From positions 1-5,278 of the forward strand of contig DTYO01000280.1 of assembly GCA_012961845.1 (NCBI GenBank): a DNA stretch of 5,278 nucleotides, given 5' to 3'. Source of the DNA: Thermodesulfobacteriaceae bacterium (GTDB taxonomy: Bacteria; Desulfobacterota; Dissulfuribacteria; Dissulfuribacterales; UBA3076). Positions 1-5,278 of this stretch are shown piece by piece. How positions within the stretch are numbered: position 1 is the first letter of the stretch; each line of letters begins with the position of its first letter. The translations under genes and the position numbers were made by a program. Under the pieces are notes generated by a model that did not search any database, was not told the DNA's origin, and worked only from the letters and a program-made list of their open reading frames with translations.

Positions 1-102
1 CAACACAGTCATGGGGCAATAGAACAATTTTCAAAGGTGCCCCTGAGTACGCCTGTGCCCCCTCCTACGGCTTCGGCAAACTCGCAAACCAAATAATCCA
101 GT
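1..102 (-). other. Operon 3' flank, no clear terminator, possible start of a further gene
   Basis: This is the stretch downstream of the last operon gene. I see no GC-rich hairpin followed by a T-run on the minus strand, so transcription probably continues past the left edge. Two weak coding possibilities exist. One is a 37-codon ATG frame (122 to 9) that overlaps the end of the nucleotidyltransferase gene in another frame. The other is a TTG codon at 34-32, preceded at about 5 bases by AGGGG, that opens a frame reading MKIVLLPHDCV and running out of the window. The operon already uses TTG and GTG starts, so the second is plausible, but 11 codons are too few to judge. GTGCCCC occurs twice on the plus strand (37-43 and 55-61). 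Confidence 0.3.
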
Positions 103-741
103 TTAAACCGGCGAGGAATCATTGTCATTTCCAGATCTGTTCCAGAGCGTGCACATCCTCTGATAATCCTCAACCGTGTCCAGATCGAACAGTATTCCCC
201 GGTCGTCCACCACTACTTCCTCAACTCTTTCCGGATTCCTTCTGATCATGTCCCTGAGGTTCTCTCCAGGCCCGAGTTCATGGAATTCAGATACGGGAAA
301 AACCGGAGGATGGCCTCTCCTGCCCCTGAATACCGGTAACAGGATTCTTTCCGGCATTTCTGAGTGTCTCCTGATCATCTCCCTGACCGTATCAACCCTT
401 ACCAGAGGGATGTCTCCGGGCAGGATCATCACTCCTGAGCTGTGCCCATCCACCTTTCCAAGAGCCAGAAGAACGGAATCCATCATCTCCGCGGAAGACC
501 GCCCGGCGGTCACAACAGTGACCGGATAACCGGCCAGCAGCTGCATGAGTCCATCGGGAGCGGAAACCGGAACAGCCACCACCACGTTCCTGACACCTGC
601 CTCCAGGACAAGCTCTATACATCTTCCGAGAACACAGCTCTCTCCCATAGGAAGGAGCTGTTTCGGACGACCCATCCGCCGGGATTTTCCAGCGGCAGGA
701 ATTACAGCGGACAGCTCAGAACTCACAACCCGCCTGCACAT
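103..741 (-). CDS. MobA/MocA-like molybdenum cofactor nucleotidyltransferase
   Basis: This 212-residue protein has the signature of the NTP-transferase family that joins a nucleotide to molybdopterin. The N-terminal loop AAGKSRRMGRPKQLL (residues 16-30) is the nucleotide-binding motif. LPGDIPLV (107-114) holds the metal-binding Asp. RGRRGHPPVF (139-148) and the C-terminal DLDTVEDYQRM (186-196) are also family hallmarks. Known members include MocA, which makes molybdopterin cytosine dinucleotide (MCD), the cofactor form used by bacterial xanthine-oxidase-family enzymes. Being in an operon with such an enzyme makes cytidylyl transfer more likely than guanylyl transfer, though this is inference. 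The length fits the family. The ATG shares one base with the XdhC-type stop (TGATG), implying coupled translation, and has no good ribosome-binding site of its own. A GTG at 726, just after AGGCGGG, is an alternative start. The protein should be cytoplasmic. The stop is TAA. Confidence 0.9.
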   Translation of the reverse strand: MCRRVVSSELSAVIPAAGKSRRMGRPKQLLPMGESCVLGRCIELVLEAGVRNVVVAVPVSAPDGLMQLLAGYPVTVVTAGRSSAEMMDSVLLALGKVDGHSSGVMILPGDIPLVRVDTVREMIRRHSEMPERILLPVFRGRRGHPPVFPVSEFHELGPGENLRDMIRRNPERVEEVVVDDRGILFDLDTVEDYQRMCTLWNRSGNDNDSSPV

Positions 742-1550
742 CAGCGGTCACAGCAGCTGGATAACGACTGGTCATGCAAGGCCCTATGCCTGAACTGGAT
801 CAGTTCCGCCGCTATGCTTACCGCTATCTCTTCAGGTGTCCGGGCACCGATGGAAAGCCCCACAGGGGTCTTTACCCTTTCCAGGTCTTCTTCTGAAAAA
901 GCGTCCCGTCTGAGACGGTCGAACATCATCCTGCGCTTTCTTCGGCTTCCGAGGACGCCTATGTAGGGTGCTCCGGTACAGATAGCCCCTCGGAGGGCGT
1001 CAAGATCGAATTTATGACTCCTTGTACAGACCACTATGAACGTATCCGGCCCTGACCTGATGTCTCTCAGGGCGTCACCGTAGTCGTCTATCACCAATGT
1101 TTCATAATCATGACAGCCCTCCGGATCCGTTTTCTCCAAGAAATCCCTCCTGTCATCTGCAATGACTACACGAAATCCTGAAAACCGCGCCACCCGCGCA
1201 AGAGCAGTACCCACATGGCCAGCCCCTATGACCACAAGCTGTGCATCAGGGACTACAGGGTCTATAACCACCTGCACTCTGCCACCACAGGCCCCGCCGC
1301 TATCACCATCCCCGGCAAGGTCAGCCGTAACGGTTCGAAGGGCACGGTCCTTCATGGCTTCAACCGCCTCCCTTACCACCATGGCCTCTAATACCCCTCC
1401 GCCCAAGCTTCCAGCCGTAGTGCCGTCATCCCTGACCAGCATCCTTGTCCCCTCCTTCCTGGGAGTGGATCCGGAGCACGCTGTTATGACGGCGAAAGCA
1501 CACACCCTGCCGGCCTTCCTCAATCTCACTATTTCCTCAAAGACATCCAT
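741..1550 (-). CDS. XdhC/CoxI family molybdoenzyme maturation factor
   Basis: This is a full-length XdhC-family protein of 269 residues if started at the ATG at 1550. Family motifs, numbered from that ATG, occur in the usual order: GSTPRKEGTRML (27-38), GSLGGGVLEA (47-56), ACGGRVQVVIDP (87-98), a Rossmann-type loop VIGAGHVGTALA (107-118), YIGVLGSRRKR (196-206) and PVGLSIGARTPEEIAVSIAAELI (229-251). XdhC of Rhodobacter binds molybdenum cofactor, helps it become sulfurated and delivers it to xanthine dehydrogenase. Here the client is almost certainly the IorB-type subunit encoded just upstream. A TTG at 1562 would overlap the upstream stop, but the sequence GAGGTGG sits just ahead of the ATG at 1550 as a good ribosome-binding site, so I prefer the ATG, with an 8-base gap after the upstream gene. 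No signal peptide is seen, so the protein is cytoplasmic. It is needed before Tat export of the client, since Tat moves folded, cofactor-loaded proteins. Confidence 0.92.
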   Translation of the reverse strand: MDVFEEIVRLRKAGRVCAFAVITACSGSTPRKEGTRMLVRDDGTTAGSLGGGVLEAMVVREAVEAMKDRALRTVTADLAGDGDSGGACGGRVQVVIDPVVPDAQLVVIGAGHVGTALARVARFSGFRVVIADDRRDFLEKTDPEGCHDYETLVIDDYGDALRDIRSGPDTFIVVCTRSHKFDLDALRGAICTGAPYIGVLGSRRKRRMMFDRLRRDAFSEEDLERVKTPVGLSIGARTPEEIAVSIAAELIQFRHRALHDQSLSSCCDR

Positions 1551-1558
1551 CTTCCACC

Positions 1559-3739
1559 TCAACCGACTCTGCGGGACAGGAGCCGTACCATCCTGTCGGG
1601 CGTCATGGGAAGCCTTCTGATCCTCACCCCACAGGCGGCAGAAACGGCATTTGCCACGGCGGGCGCCGCAGAAGGCACCCCTATCTCACCAACGCCCGTT
1701 GGTTTCTCCCTGCTGTCCACAATAATCACCTCTATGTCCGGAGCCTCGTGGATCCTGAGGGGTTCATAATCATTGAAATTCTCCGACACCACCCCCCCAG
1801 CTGCAAACCTGACCTCTTCTTTGAGCGCTGCACTCAGACCATAGATTATTCCGCCTTCCATCTGAGCCCGAACTATGTCCCTGTTGACCACCTGGCCGCA
1901 GTCCACTGCACATACGATCCTATGTACCCGGATCGTTCCGTCCGACCTGTTCACAGAAACCTCAGCCACCTTTGCAACGTAAGAATAGACAGAAAGATGA
2001 AGAGCGGCCCCCAGATACCTGCCCTTTGTATTTTTCTTTCCCCAGCCAGCCCTGGCAGCGACCAGCTCAAGCACCCGTCTTGCCCGGGGTTCCCTGTCCA
2101 GGAGATCCATACGGAAATCAATGGGATCCCTGCCGGCTGCACCGGCAAGCTCATCCATGAATGTCTCTATGGTAAATGCATTGTGAGAATTACCCACCGA
2201 GCGCCAGAATCCCACCGGGGGAGGCGCTTTCACTTCCACATAGTCCACGATGACCGCCGGAAAGTCATATACGGAGTTGTGTATGGCCTCCACTGCGGCG
2301 GGATCGATACCGTCACTGAGCAAAGACGTAGCTATGCGGCGGTATACCGAAGGGGCCGCCACCTTGTGCCGCCAGGCAAGGAGCCTGCCCCTGCTATCGA
2401 GTCCGGCCTCGATCCTGGCGGCATTTCCCGGGCGGTAAAAATCGTTTTTGATATCTTCCTCCCTAGTCCACATGAGTCTGACCGGTTTTTTGCAGACTCG
2501 CGCAGTCTGGATGGCCTCCCTGACGAAGTCCACCTCATACCGCCTGCCGAATGATCCACCTGAAAACAGAATATGGATATCTATCTGGTGTGGTCTCAAC
2601 CCTGTTTCCTCGACTGCGGTATCCATCATTGCAGTCTGATTCTGGCAGGAAGCCCATATCCTGCACCTGTCCCCTGTCAGATGTACCGTACAGTTTGGAG
2701 GTTCCATGGGACAGTGTGCCAGGTACGGCAGGACATAATCGGCCCTGAGCCTGACGGACGCTTTTTTCATGGCTCCTTCAACGTCACCGCGGCTGATCTT
2801 GTTAACCCCCTGTCTGTCCAGGTGTTCCTGCATTGTCCTGGCGGCAGAGTCTGTATCCCACCACGGGTATTTTCCCGTGCTCCACCTGGTCCTGAGTGCA
2901 TTCCTGCCCTCCCATGCAGCAGCAAGACTGGCAGCACACACAGCAAGCCCGCTGTCGATCACGCCCACTTTCTCAACACCCGGCACTCTAAGCGCCGCTT
3001 CCATATCACAGCCCAGCACCCTGCCTCCATACACAGGAGGGCGGTCCACAGCGGCGTGGAGCATGCCAGGAATCCGTACATCCATGCCGTAAACAGCTGA
3101 TCCGTTCACCTTTTCAACAATATCAAGCCTGGGCAGATCCTTACCGATGAATGTAAACTGATCCCTTCTTTTGAGAGGCGGATCCGAAGGCAAAGGAAGT
3201 TTGGCGGCCCTGGCGCAGAGCTTTCCATAGCTTAGGCTCAGACCGGAATCCACGCATCTTAATGCGCTGTTTCCGGCTACCAACCTGTCTCGTGGCACAT
3301 GGAACATACCGGCTGCAGCCTCTGCAAGCATTTCTCTGGCTGCGGCCCCGGCCTTTCTCAGAGGTTCATAGAGGTGACTGATGCTTGCACTGCCTGCGGT
3401 CACCTGTTCTCCCCAGACAGGATCCCTGTATTCGTCCGCCACCGGGGCCAATTCATACCGGACATGGTCCCAGGCGGCCCCCAGCTCGTCGGCAACGATC
3501 ATCGGAAGAGATGTATAGACCCCCTGACCTATATCACATTTGGAAACCCTGATGGTGACGAGATCATCAGGAGTCACAGAGAGCCATATATTGGGCTGAA
3601 ATCTTTCCGGAGTTCCGTTAAGGATATCCTGCACCGCACTACATTCAAAACATGAAGGCGCGATCCGGAACGCCAGAAACAGCCCGGCACCTGAGGCGCA
3701 ACCCTTCAGAAAGTGCCTGCGGCTCAAGGGCGTCTTCAC
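1559..3739 (-). CDS. Tat-exported molybdopterin-binding subunit, IorB type (xanthine oxidase family)
   Basis: This is the catalytic large subunit of a two-subunit molybdenum hydroxylase or aldehyde-oxidising enzyme, 726 residues, a normal length for IorB-type proteins. The N-terminus carries the twin-arginine signal SRRHFLK (6-12) and a hydrophobic stretch to about residue 28, so the folded enzyme should act in the periplasm. Typical blocks follow: DIGQGVYTSLPMIVADELG (69-87), EPLRKAGAAAREML (125-138), EPPNCTVHL (346-354), GSFGRRYEVDFV (395-406), LMWTREEDIKNDFYRP (422-437), GFWRSVGNSHNAF (510-522), VDCGQVVNRDIVRAQMEGG (612-630) and GVGEIGVPSAAPAVANAV (682-699). Glu685 in GVGE is the expected catalytic base. 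Relatives oxidise isoquinoline, aldehydes or nicotinate; the substrate here cannot be read off. The start is GTG, with GGAG 8 bases upstream, and it overlaps the IorA-type stop by 4 bases (GTGA). No frameshift or missing block is seen. Confidence 0.94.
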   Translation of the reverse strand: MKTPLSRRHFLKGCASGAGLFLAFRIAPSCFECSAVQDILNGTPERFQPNIWLSVTPDDLVTIRVSKCDIGQGVYTSLPMIVADELGAAWDHVRYELAPVADEYRDPVWGEQVTAGSASISHLYEPLRKAGAAAREMLAEAAAGMFHVPRDRLVAGNSALRCVDSGLSLSYGKLCARAAKLPLPSDPPLKRRDQFTFIGKDLPRLDIVEKVNGSAVYGMDVRIPGMLHAAVDRPPVYGGRVLGCDMEAALRVPGVEKVGVIDSGLAVCAASLAAAWEGRNALRTRWSTGKYPWWDTDSAARTMQEHLDRQGVNKISRGDVEGAMKKASVRLRADYVLPYLAHCPMEPPNCTVHLTGDRCRIWASCQNQTAMMDTAVEETGLRPHQIDIHILFSGGSFGRRYEVDFVREAIQTARVCKKPVRLMWTREEDIKNDFYRPGNAARIEAGLDSRGRLLAWRHKVAAPSVYRRIATSLLSDGIDPAAVEAIHNSVYDFPAVIVDYVEVKAPPPVGFWRSVGNSHNAFTIETFMDELAGAAGRDPIDFRMDLLDREPRARRVLELVAARAGWGKKNTKGRYLGAALHLSVYSYVAKVAEVSVNRSDGTIRVHRIVCAVDCGQVVNRDIVRAQMEGGIIYGLSAALKEEVRFAAGGVVSENFNDYEPLRIHEAPDIEVIIVDSREKPTGVGEIGVPSAAPAVANAVSAACGVRIRRLPMTPDRMVRLLSRRVG

Positions 3740-4194
3740 GGCATGTTCTCCACATTCCCCGATGCCTCCATAATGGCTCTCCTGATACGCTTATAGGTCC
3801 CGCACCTGCATAGATTACCCCCCATGGCCTCATCTATTTGCCGATCAGAGGGATGGGGATTTCTTGTCAGGAGTTCCACAGCCTGCATGATCTGCCCGGG
3901 CTGACAGTAGCCGCACTCAGGAACCCGCTGGCTGATCCAGGCCTGTTTCACCGGATGATTTATATCAAGGCCCTCTATGGTTGTGATTACCTTCCCTCTG
4001 ACATCTCCTGCCGACACCTGACATGATCTCACAGCCTCGCCGCTGACTATGACCGTGCAACTGCCGCACATGCCTGTTCCGCAACCGTATTTGGTACCTG
4101 TAAGCCCCAGGGATTCTCTCAGGACCCACAGCAACGGCATATCATGCGGCACATCAAGTCTGCAATTCTTTCCGTTCACTTCCAACCTGATCAA
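3736..4194 (-). CDS. [2Fe-2S] electron-transfer subunit, IorA type (xanthine oxidase family)
   Basis: This 152-residue protein is the small iron-sulfur subunit partnering the large molybdopterin subunit encoded directly downstream. The N-terminal plant-ferredoxin-like domain binds one [2Fe-2S] cluster with Cys38, Cys43, Cys46 (YGCGTGMCGSC) and Cys58. The C-terminal helical domain binds the second with Cys94, Cys97 (CGYCQPGQ) and Cys129, Cys131 (CRCGTY). All eight ligands are present, and the length matches the stand-alone IorA/CoxS type. There is no signal peptide, so the subunit probably rides through the Tat system bound to its partner. The start is the TTG at 4194. An in-frame TAA lies a few codons upstream with no ATG or GTG between, AGGGGG sits 8 bases upstream, and the protein then begins with the usual beta strand before VNGK. 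It is the first gene of the operon and overlaps the next by 4 bases. A TTG at 4185 is a weaker alternative. Confidence 0.95.
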   Translation of the reverse strand: MIRLEVNGKNCRLDVPHDMPLLWVLRESLGLTGTKYGCGTGMCGSCTVIVSGEAVRSCQVSAGDVRGKVITTIEGLDINHPVKQAWISQRVPECGYCQPGQIMQAVELLTRNPHPSDRQIDEAMGGNLCRCGTYKRIRRAIMEASGNVENMP

Positions 4195-4196
4195 AA

Positions 4197-4208
4197 CCCT
4201 GACCCCCT
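4197..4208 (-). promoter_or_regulatory. Ribosome-binding site supporting a TTG start
   Basis: On the minus strand the stretch reads AGGGGGTCAGGG. The first purine block, AGGGGG (4208-4203), ends 8 bases before the TTG at 4194, a normal Shine-Dalgarno distance. This decides the TTG start of the iron-sulfur subunit, since no ATG or GTG is available after the upstream in-frame stop. Confidence 0.6.
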
Positions 4209-4222
4209 GTTTTTATTATTCT

Positions 4223-4238
4223 GATTATACGGATAATC
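4223..4238. repeat. Perfect inverted repeat over the -10 element, possible operator
   Basis: GATTAT and ATAATC form perfect 6-base arms around a 4-base centre. The repeat covers the TATAAT box and part of the spacer of the operon promoter, the classic place for a repressor, or for an activator that corrects a short spacer. It does not match the ModE consensus as I know it. The regulator is unknown. Part of the symmetry is simply the AT-rich -10 box, so chance is possible. Confidence 0.4.
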
Positions 4239-4250
4239 CCGTTCCGTCAA
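4224..4250 (-). promoter_or_regulatory. Sigma-70-type promoter of the molybdoenzyme operon
   Basis: On the minus strand TTGACG (4250-4245) matches the -35 consensus at five of six bases, and TATAAT (4229-4224) matches the -10 consensus perfectly. The spacer is 15 bases, shorter than the optimal 17, so basal strength may be modest or depend on a regulator. The predicted transcript start is near 4217, giving a leader of about 23 bases that holds the ribosome-binding site and leaves no room for a riboswitch. The promoter lies downstream of the preceding gene's terminator, so the operon appears independently transcribed. Confidence 0.65.
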
Positions 4251-4267
4251 TCCCTTACTTCCCGAAC

Positions 4268-4296
4268 AAAAAAACCGGCAGATTTTCATCCGCCGG
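4268..4296 (-). terminator. Intrinsic terminator of the Met/His-rich protein gene
   Basis: Read on the minus strand, a 9-base-pair GC-rich stem (CCGGCGGAT with ATCTGCCGG, one G-U pair) closes a GAAA tetraloop and is followed at once by seven T residues. It lies about 45 bases after the stop of the small secreted protein gene and before the promoter of the molybdoenzyme operon, separating the two transcription units. Confidence 0.92.
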
Positions 4297-4340
4297 CCTC
4301 TCATCCATCAATAGCTCTTTTCAGGAAATTTAATACTTTA

Positions 4341-4592
4341 TTATTTCTCCTTCATTTCGTGCATCTTGTGTTCTTTTTGCTTCATCTCATGTTTTGCCTT
4401 GTCTTCCATAGTGCGTGGACATTTGCCCTTCACTGCCCCAGTAGAATTTGTAGCCATCTCGTGCATTTCATGGTATTTTTTACTATGCATTCCATGGGTG
4501 CCGTGTTCTCCGGCAGGCACTGTCACAGCAGTACCCAACATCAGTGCAATTCCGGCCACACCGCCTGCAACTGTTAACACCAGTTTCTTCAT
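4341..4592 (-). CDS. Small secreted Met/His-rich protein, putative periplasmic metal binder
   Basis: This 83-residue protein belongs to no family I can name. The N-terminus MKKLVLTVAGG with a hydrophobic core to about residue 24 is a Sec signal peptide, with likely cleavage after VPA (residue 27). The mature part is about 56 residues, hydrophilic, lysine-rich, and holds 8 His and 7 Met. HEM occurs four times, including YHEMHEM and KMHEMKEK, and HGTHGMH sits at the mature N-terminus. There is a single Cys. Met/His clusters of this kind often bind copper, silver or zinc in the periplasm, so metal sequestration is my inference. I start at the ATG at 4592 because AGGAG lies 8 bases upstream. A TTG at 4610 in the same frame would put the ribosome-binding site inside the gene. 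It is monocistronic, with its own sigma-54-type promoter (4635-4651) and terminator (4268-4296). Confidence 0.85.
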   Translation of the reverse strand: MKKLVLTVAGGVAGIALMLGTAVTVPAGEHGTHGMHSKKYHEMHEMATNSTGAVKGKCPRTMEDKAKHEMKQKEHKMHEMKEK

Positions 4593-4608
4593 AATTCTCT
4601 CTCCTTTC

Positions 4609-4621
4609 AATAATGATTATT
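4609..4621. repeat. AT-rich palindrome in the leader of the small-protein gene
   Basis: AATAAT and ATTATT form perfect 6-base arms around one central base. It sits just after the predicted transcript start and just before the ribosome-binding site of the Met/His-rich protein gene. On the minus strand it resembles the last 13 bases of the classical Fur box (GATAATCATTATC), differing only at the outermost base on each side. It could be a metalloregulator site or an AT-rich coincidence. Confidence 0.3.
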
Positions 4622-4634
4622 TGACCGGTTGAAT

Positions 4635-4651
4635 TGCAAATACCGTGCCTG
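4635..4651 (-). promoter_or_regulatory. Sigma-54 (-24/-12) promoter of the Met/His-rich protein gene
   Basis: The minus strand reads CAGGCACG, four bases, then TTGCA. This matches the sigma-54 consensus YTGGCACG-N4-TTGCW at every fixed position except the T before GG, which is A. The GG and GC dinucleotides are exactly 10 bases apart. The predicted start is near 4624-4622, giving a leader of about 30 bases ending in a good ribosome-binding site. No sigma-70 pair with suitable spacing is as convincing here. Such promoters need an activating AAA+ enhancer-binding protein; none is encoded in the window. Confidence 0.75.
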
Positions 4652-4734
4652 TTTCCCTGAAACTCTTATCAGCATCTCTCCGGAAATGAACCCGGATTAT
4701 TCGGTTCGCCAGTTTCCTGAAGATGAAAAGTGGA

Positions 4735-4754
4735 CGGAGCACAGACGTACTCCG
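4735..4754. promoter_or_regulatory. Inverted repeat, candidate enhancer-binding-protein site
   Basis: On the plus strand CGGAGCAC and GTACTCCG form 8-base arms (7 of 8 complementary) around a 4-base centre AGAC, making a 20-base dyad. Its centre lies about 120 bases upstream of the start predicted for the sigma-54 promoter, within the range where enhancer-binding proteins usually bind. Only one copy is evident, whereas many enhancers have two. Confidence 0.4.
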
Positions 4755-4844
4755 GTATTTCAAGCCCCTGACAATGCAGCAGATTTGGTGAAATCGCGCT
4801 CCCCCTTGCGGCTTCAAATGCAGAACACTTTTCCGTTGAATTCG

Positions 4845-4868
4845 CTACACCTTTTTGGTGCAGTTTTT
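4845..4868 (+). terminator. Terminator-like hairpin, plus strand
   Basis: CTACACC and GGTGCAG can pair over 7 base pairs (one mismatch or wobble) around a TTTTT loop, followed by another TTTTT. This resembles a weak plus-strand terminator. No plus-strand gene that I can support ends here, so it may be a relic, belong to an unannotated small RNA, or be chance. Confidence 0.25.
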
Positions 4869-5278
4869 GACTCACTATATTTCATATAACCTGCTGTAAT
4901 TTATGCTAATTAGTATTTGTTCTGCTTTTGAAGCGAATAATCTAGGATAAAGGCCTCCGGTCGCCTCCCCCAGAAAACAGTTAATAACCGAAGACATCTG
5001 GGTGATATTTAAAGTATTATTTTTTTGAGTGCGAGACAGGCACAGGACTTAAAGAAATATTTTCTATACAGACACCAACTAACTGATTTTCCAAGAACAA
5101 AAAATTATAATCAAGACATCCTGCCACAGACCGCAATAAATGTAGGTGATTTCCTTCAGCTTGAAAGCAAACAGCAGGTGACCTGAACGGCGTTCGCAAC
5201 CATTTTTCTTGTTTCTTTATACGATCTGACATTGTAAAATATCAGTAATCGCTGCCGGCAGTTTTGAAAGCACCTTTC

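Larger units (their letters stand above)
4652..5278. other. AT-rich intergenic region without a supported gene
   Basis: I see no recognisable protein, tRNA, rRNA or CRISPR array in these roughly 630 bases. Short open frames exist on both strands (for example 4875-4669 and 5232-5017 minus, 4629-4889 plus). They lack good ribosome-binding sites and protein-like composition. Apart from the dyad at 4735-4754 and the hairpin at 4845-4868, the region holds several small symmetries: the near-palindrome around CTAATTAG (4903-4916), CCCAGA with TCTGGG (4969-4974 and 4997-5002), CTGCCGGCAG (5252-5261) and GAAAG-CAC-CTTTC (5266-5278). The window therefore starts well upstream of the sigma-54 promoter, and whatever gene lies to the right is outside it. 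Confidence 0.5.

Noticed and set aside
442..966. Plus-strand open frame of 174 codons
   Set aside because: It is antisense across the end of the XdhC-type gene and much of the nucleotidyltransferase gene, both of which are well supported. Its product has no recognisable motif.
1551..1562. TTG at 1562 as the start of the XdhC-type gene
   Set aside because: It would place the GAGGTGG ribosome-binding site inside the gene. The ATG at 1550 is properly spaced from that site.
1748..2554. Long plus-strand open frame (268 codons)
   Set aside because: It lies fully antisense to the IorB-type gene, whose motifs are continuous and unmistakable. The plus-strand product has a shadow-like composition rich in Pro, His, Arg and Ser, and matches no family I know.
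3640..3670. Possible lipoprotein cysteine (Cys30) after the Tat signal of the large subunit
   Set aside because: The residues before it (A-P-S) do not make an acceptable lipobox, so an ordinary Tat signal is more likely.
4510..4530. GGCACTGTCACAGC on the plus strand as a second sigma-54 promoter
   Set aside because: GG and GC are 10 bases apart, but the TTGC box is missing, it lies inside the small-protein gene, and no plus-strand gene follows.
4617..4889. Three overlapping short frames on both strands upstream of the small-protein gene
   Set aside because: They overlap each other and the sigma-54 promoter and enhancer region, lack ribosome-binding sites and show no known motif.
4930..5005. 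GGCCTCCGGTCGCC stretch considered as a cyclic-di-GMP riboswitch fragment
   Set aside because: The conserved GCAAACC-type core and the paired helices of that class are not present, and no gene follows at the right distance.
5017..5232. Minus-strand frame of 71 codons in the right-hand AT-rich region
   Set aside because: It has an ATG start but no ribosome-binding site, no recognisable motif and no neighbour to support it. A real small gene cannot be excluded.

Overview
The window looks like chromosomal DNA of a Gram-negative, probably anaerobic or facultative bacterium. This rests on a Tat-exported molybdoenzyme, a periplasm-directed small protein, and a well-formed sigma-54 (-24/-12) promoter in an otherwise sparse intergenic region. 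A deltaproteobacterium-like host is a guess from overall style. Nothing in the window fixes the taxon. All convincing genes lie on the minus strand.

From right to left, the direction of transcription, positions about 4650-5278 are AT-rich and hold no gene I can support. They do contain several inverted repeats. One of these, at 4735-4754, is well placed to be an upstream activator site for the sigma-54 promoter at 4635-4651. That promoter drives a small secreted Met/His-rich protein (4592-4341), which ends at a good intrinsic terminator (4296-4268).

A separate sigma-70-type promoter (about 4250-4224) with a palindrome over its -10 element starts a tightly packed four-gene operon, 4194-103. 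The genes are: a small [2Fe-2S] subunit of the isoquinoline 1-oxidoreductase (IorA) type; a large Tat-exported molybdopterin subunit (IorB type); an XdhC/CoxI-type maturation factor; and a MobA/MocA-type molybdopterin nucleotidyltransferase. Neighbouring genes overlap by 1-4 bases or are separated by about 8 bases. Two of them start with TTG or GTG.

The operon makes sense as one unit. The last two genes would build the molybdopterin cytosine dinucleotide cofactor, sulfurate or protect it, and insert it into the large subunit. The small subunit passes electrons out through two [2Fe-2S] clusters. The substrate cannot be read from the sequence. No FAD subunit and no cytochrome c subunit is encoded here, so the electron acceptor is unknown. 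No terminator is visible after the last gene, and the operon may continue past the left edge.
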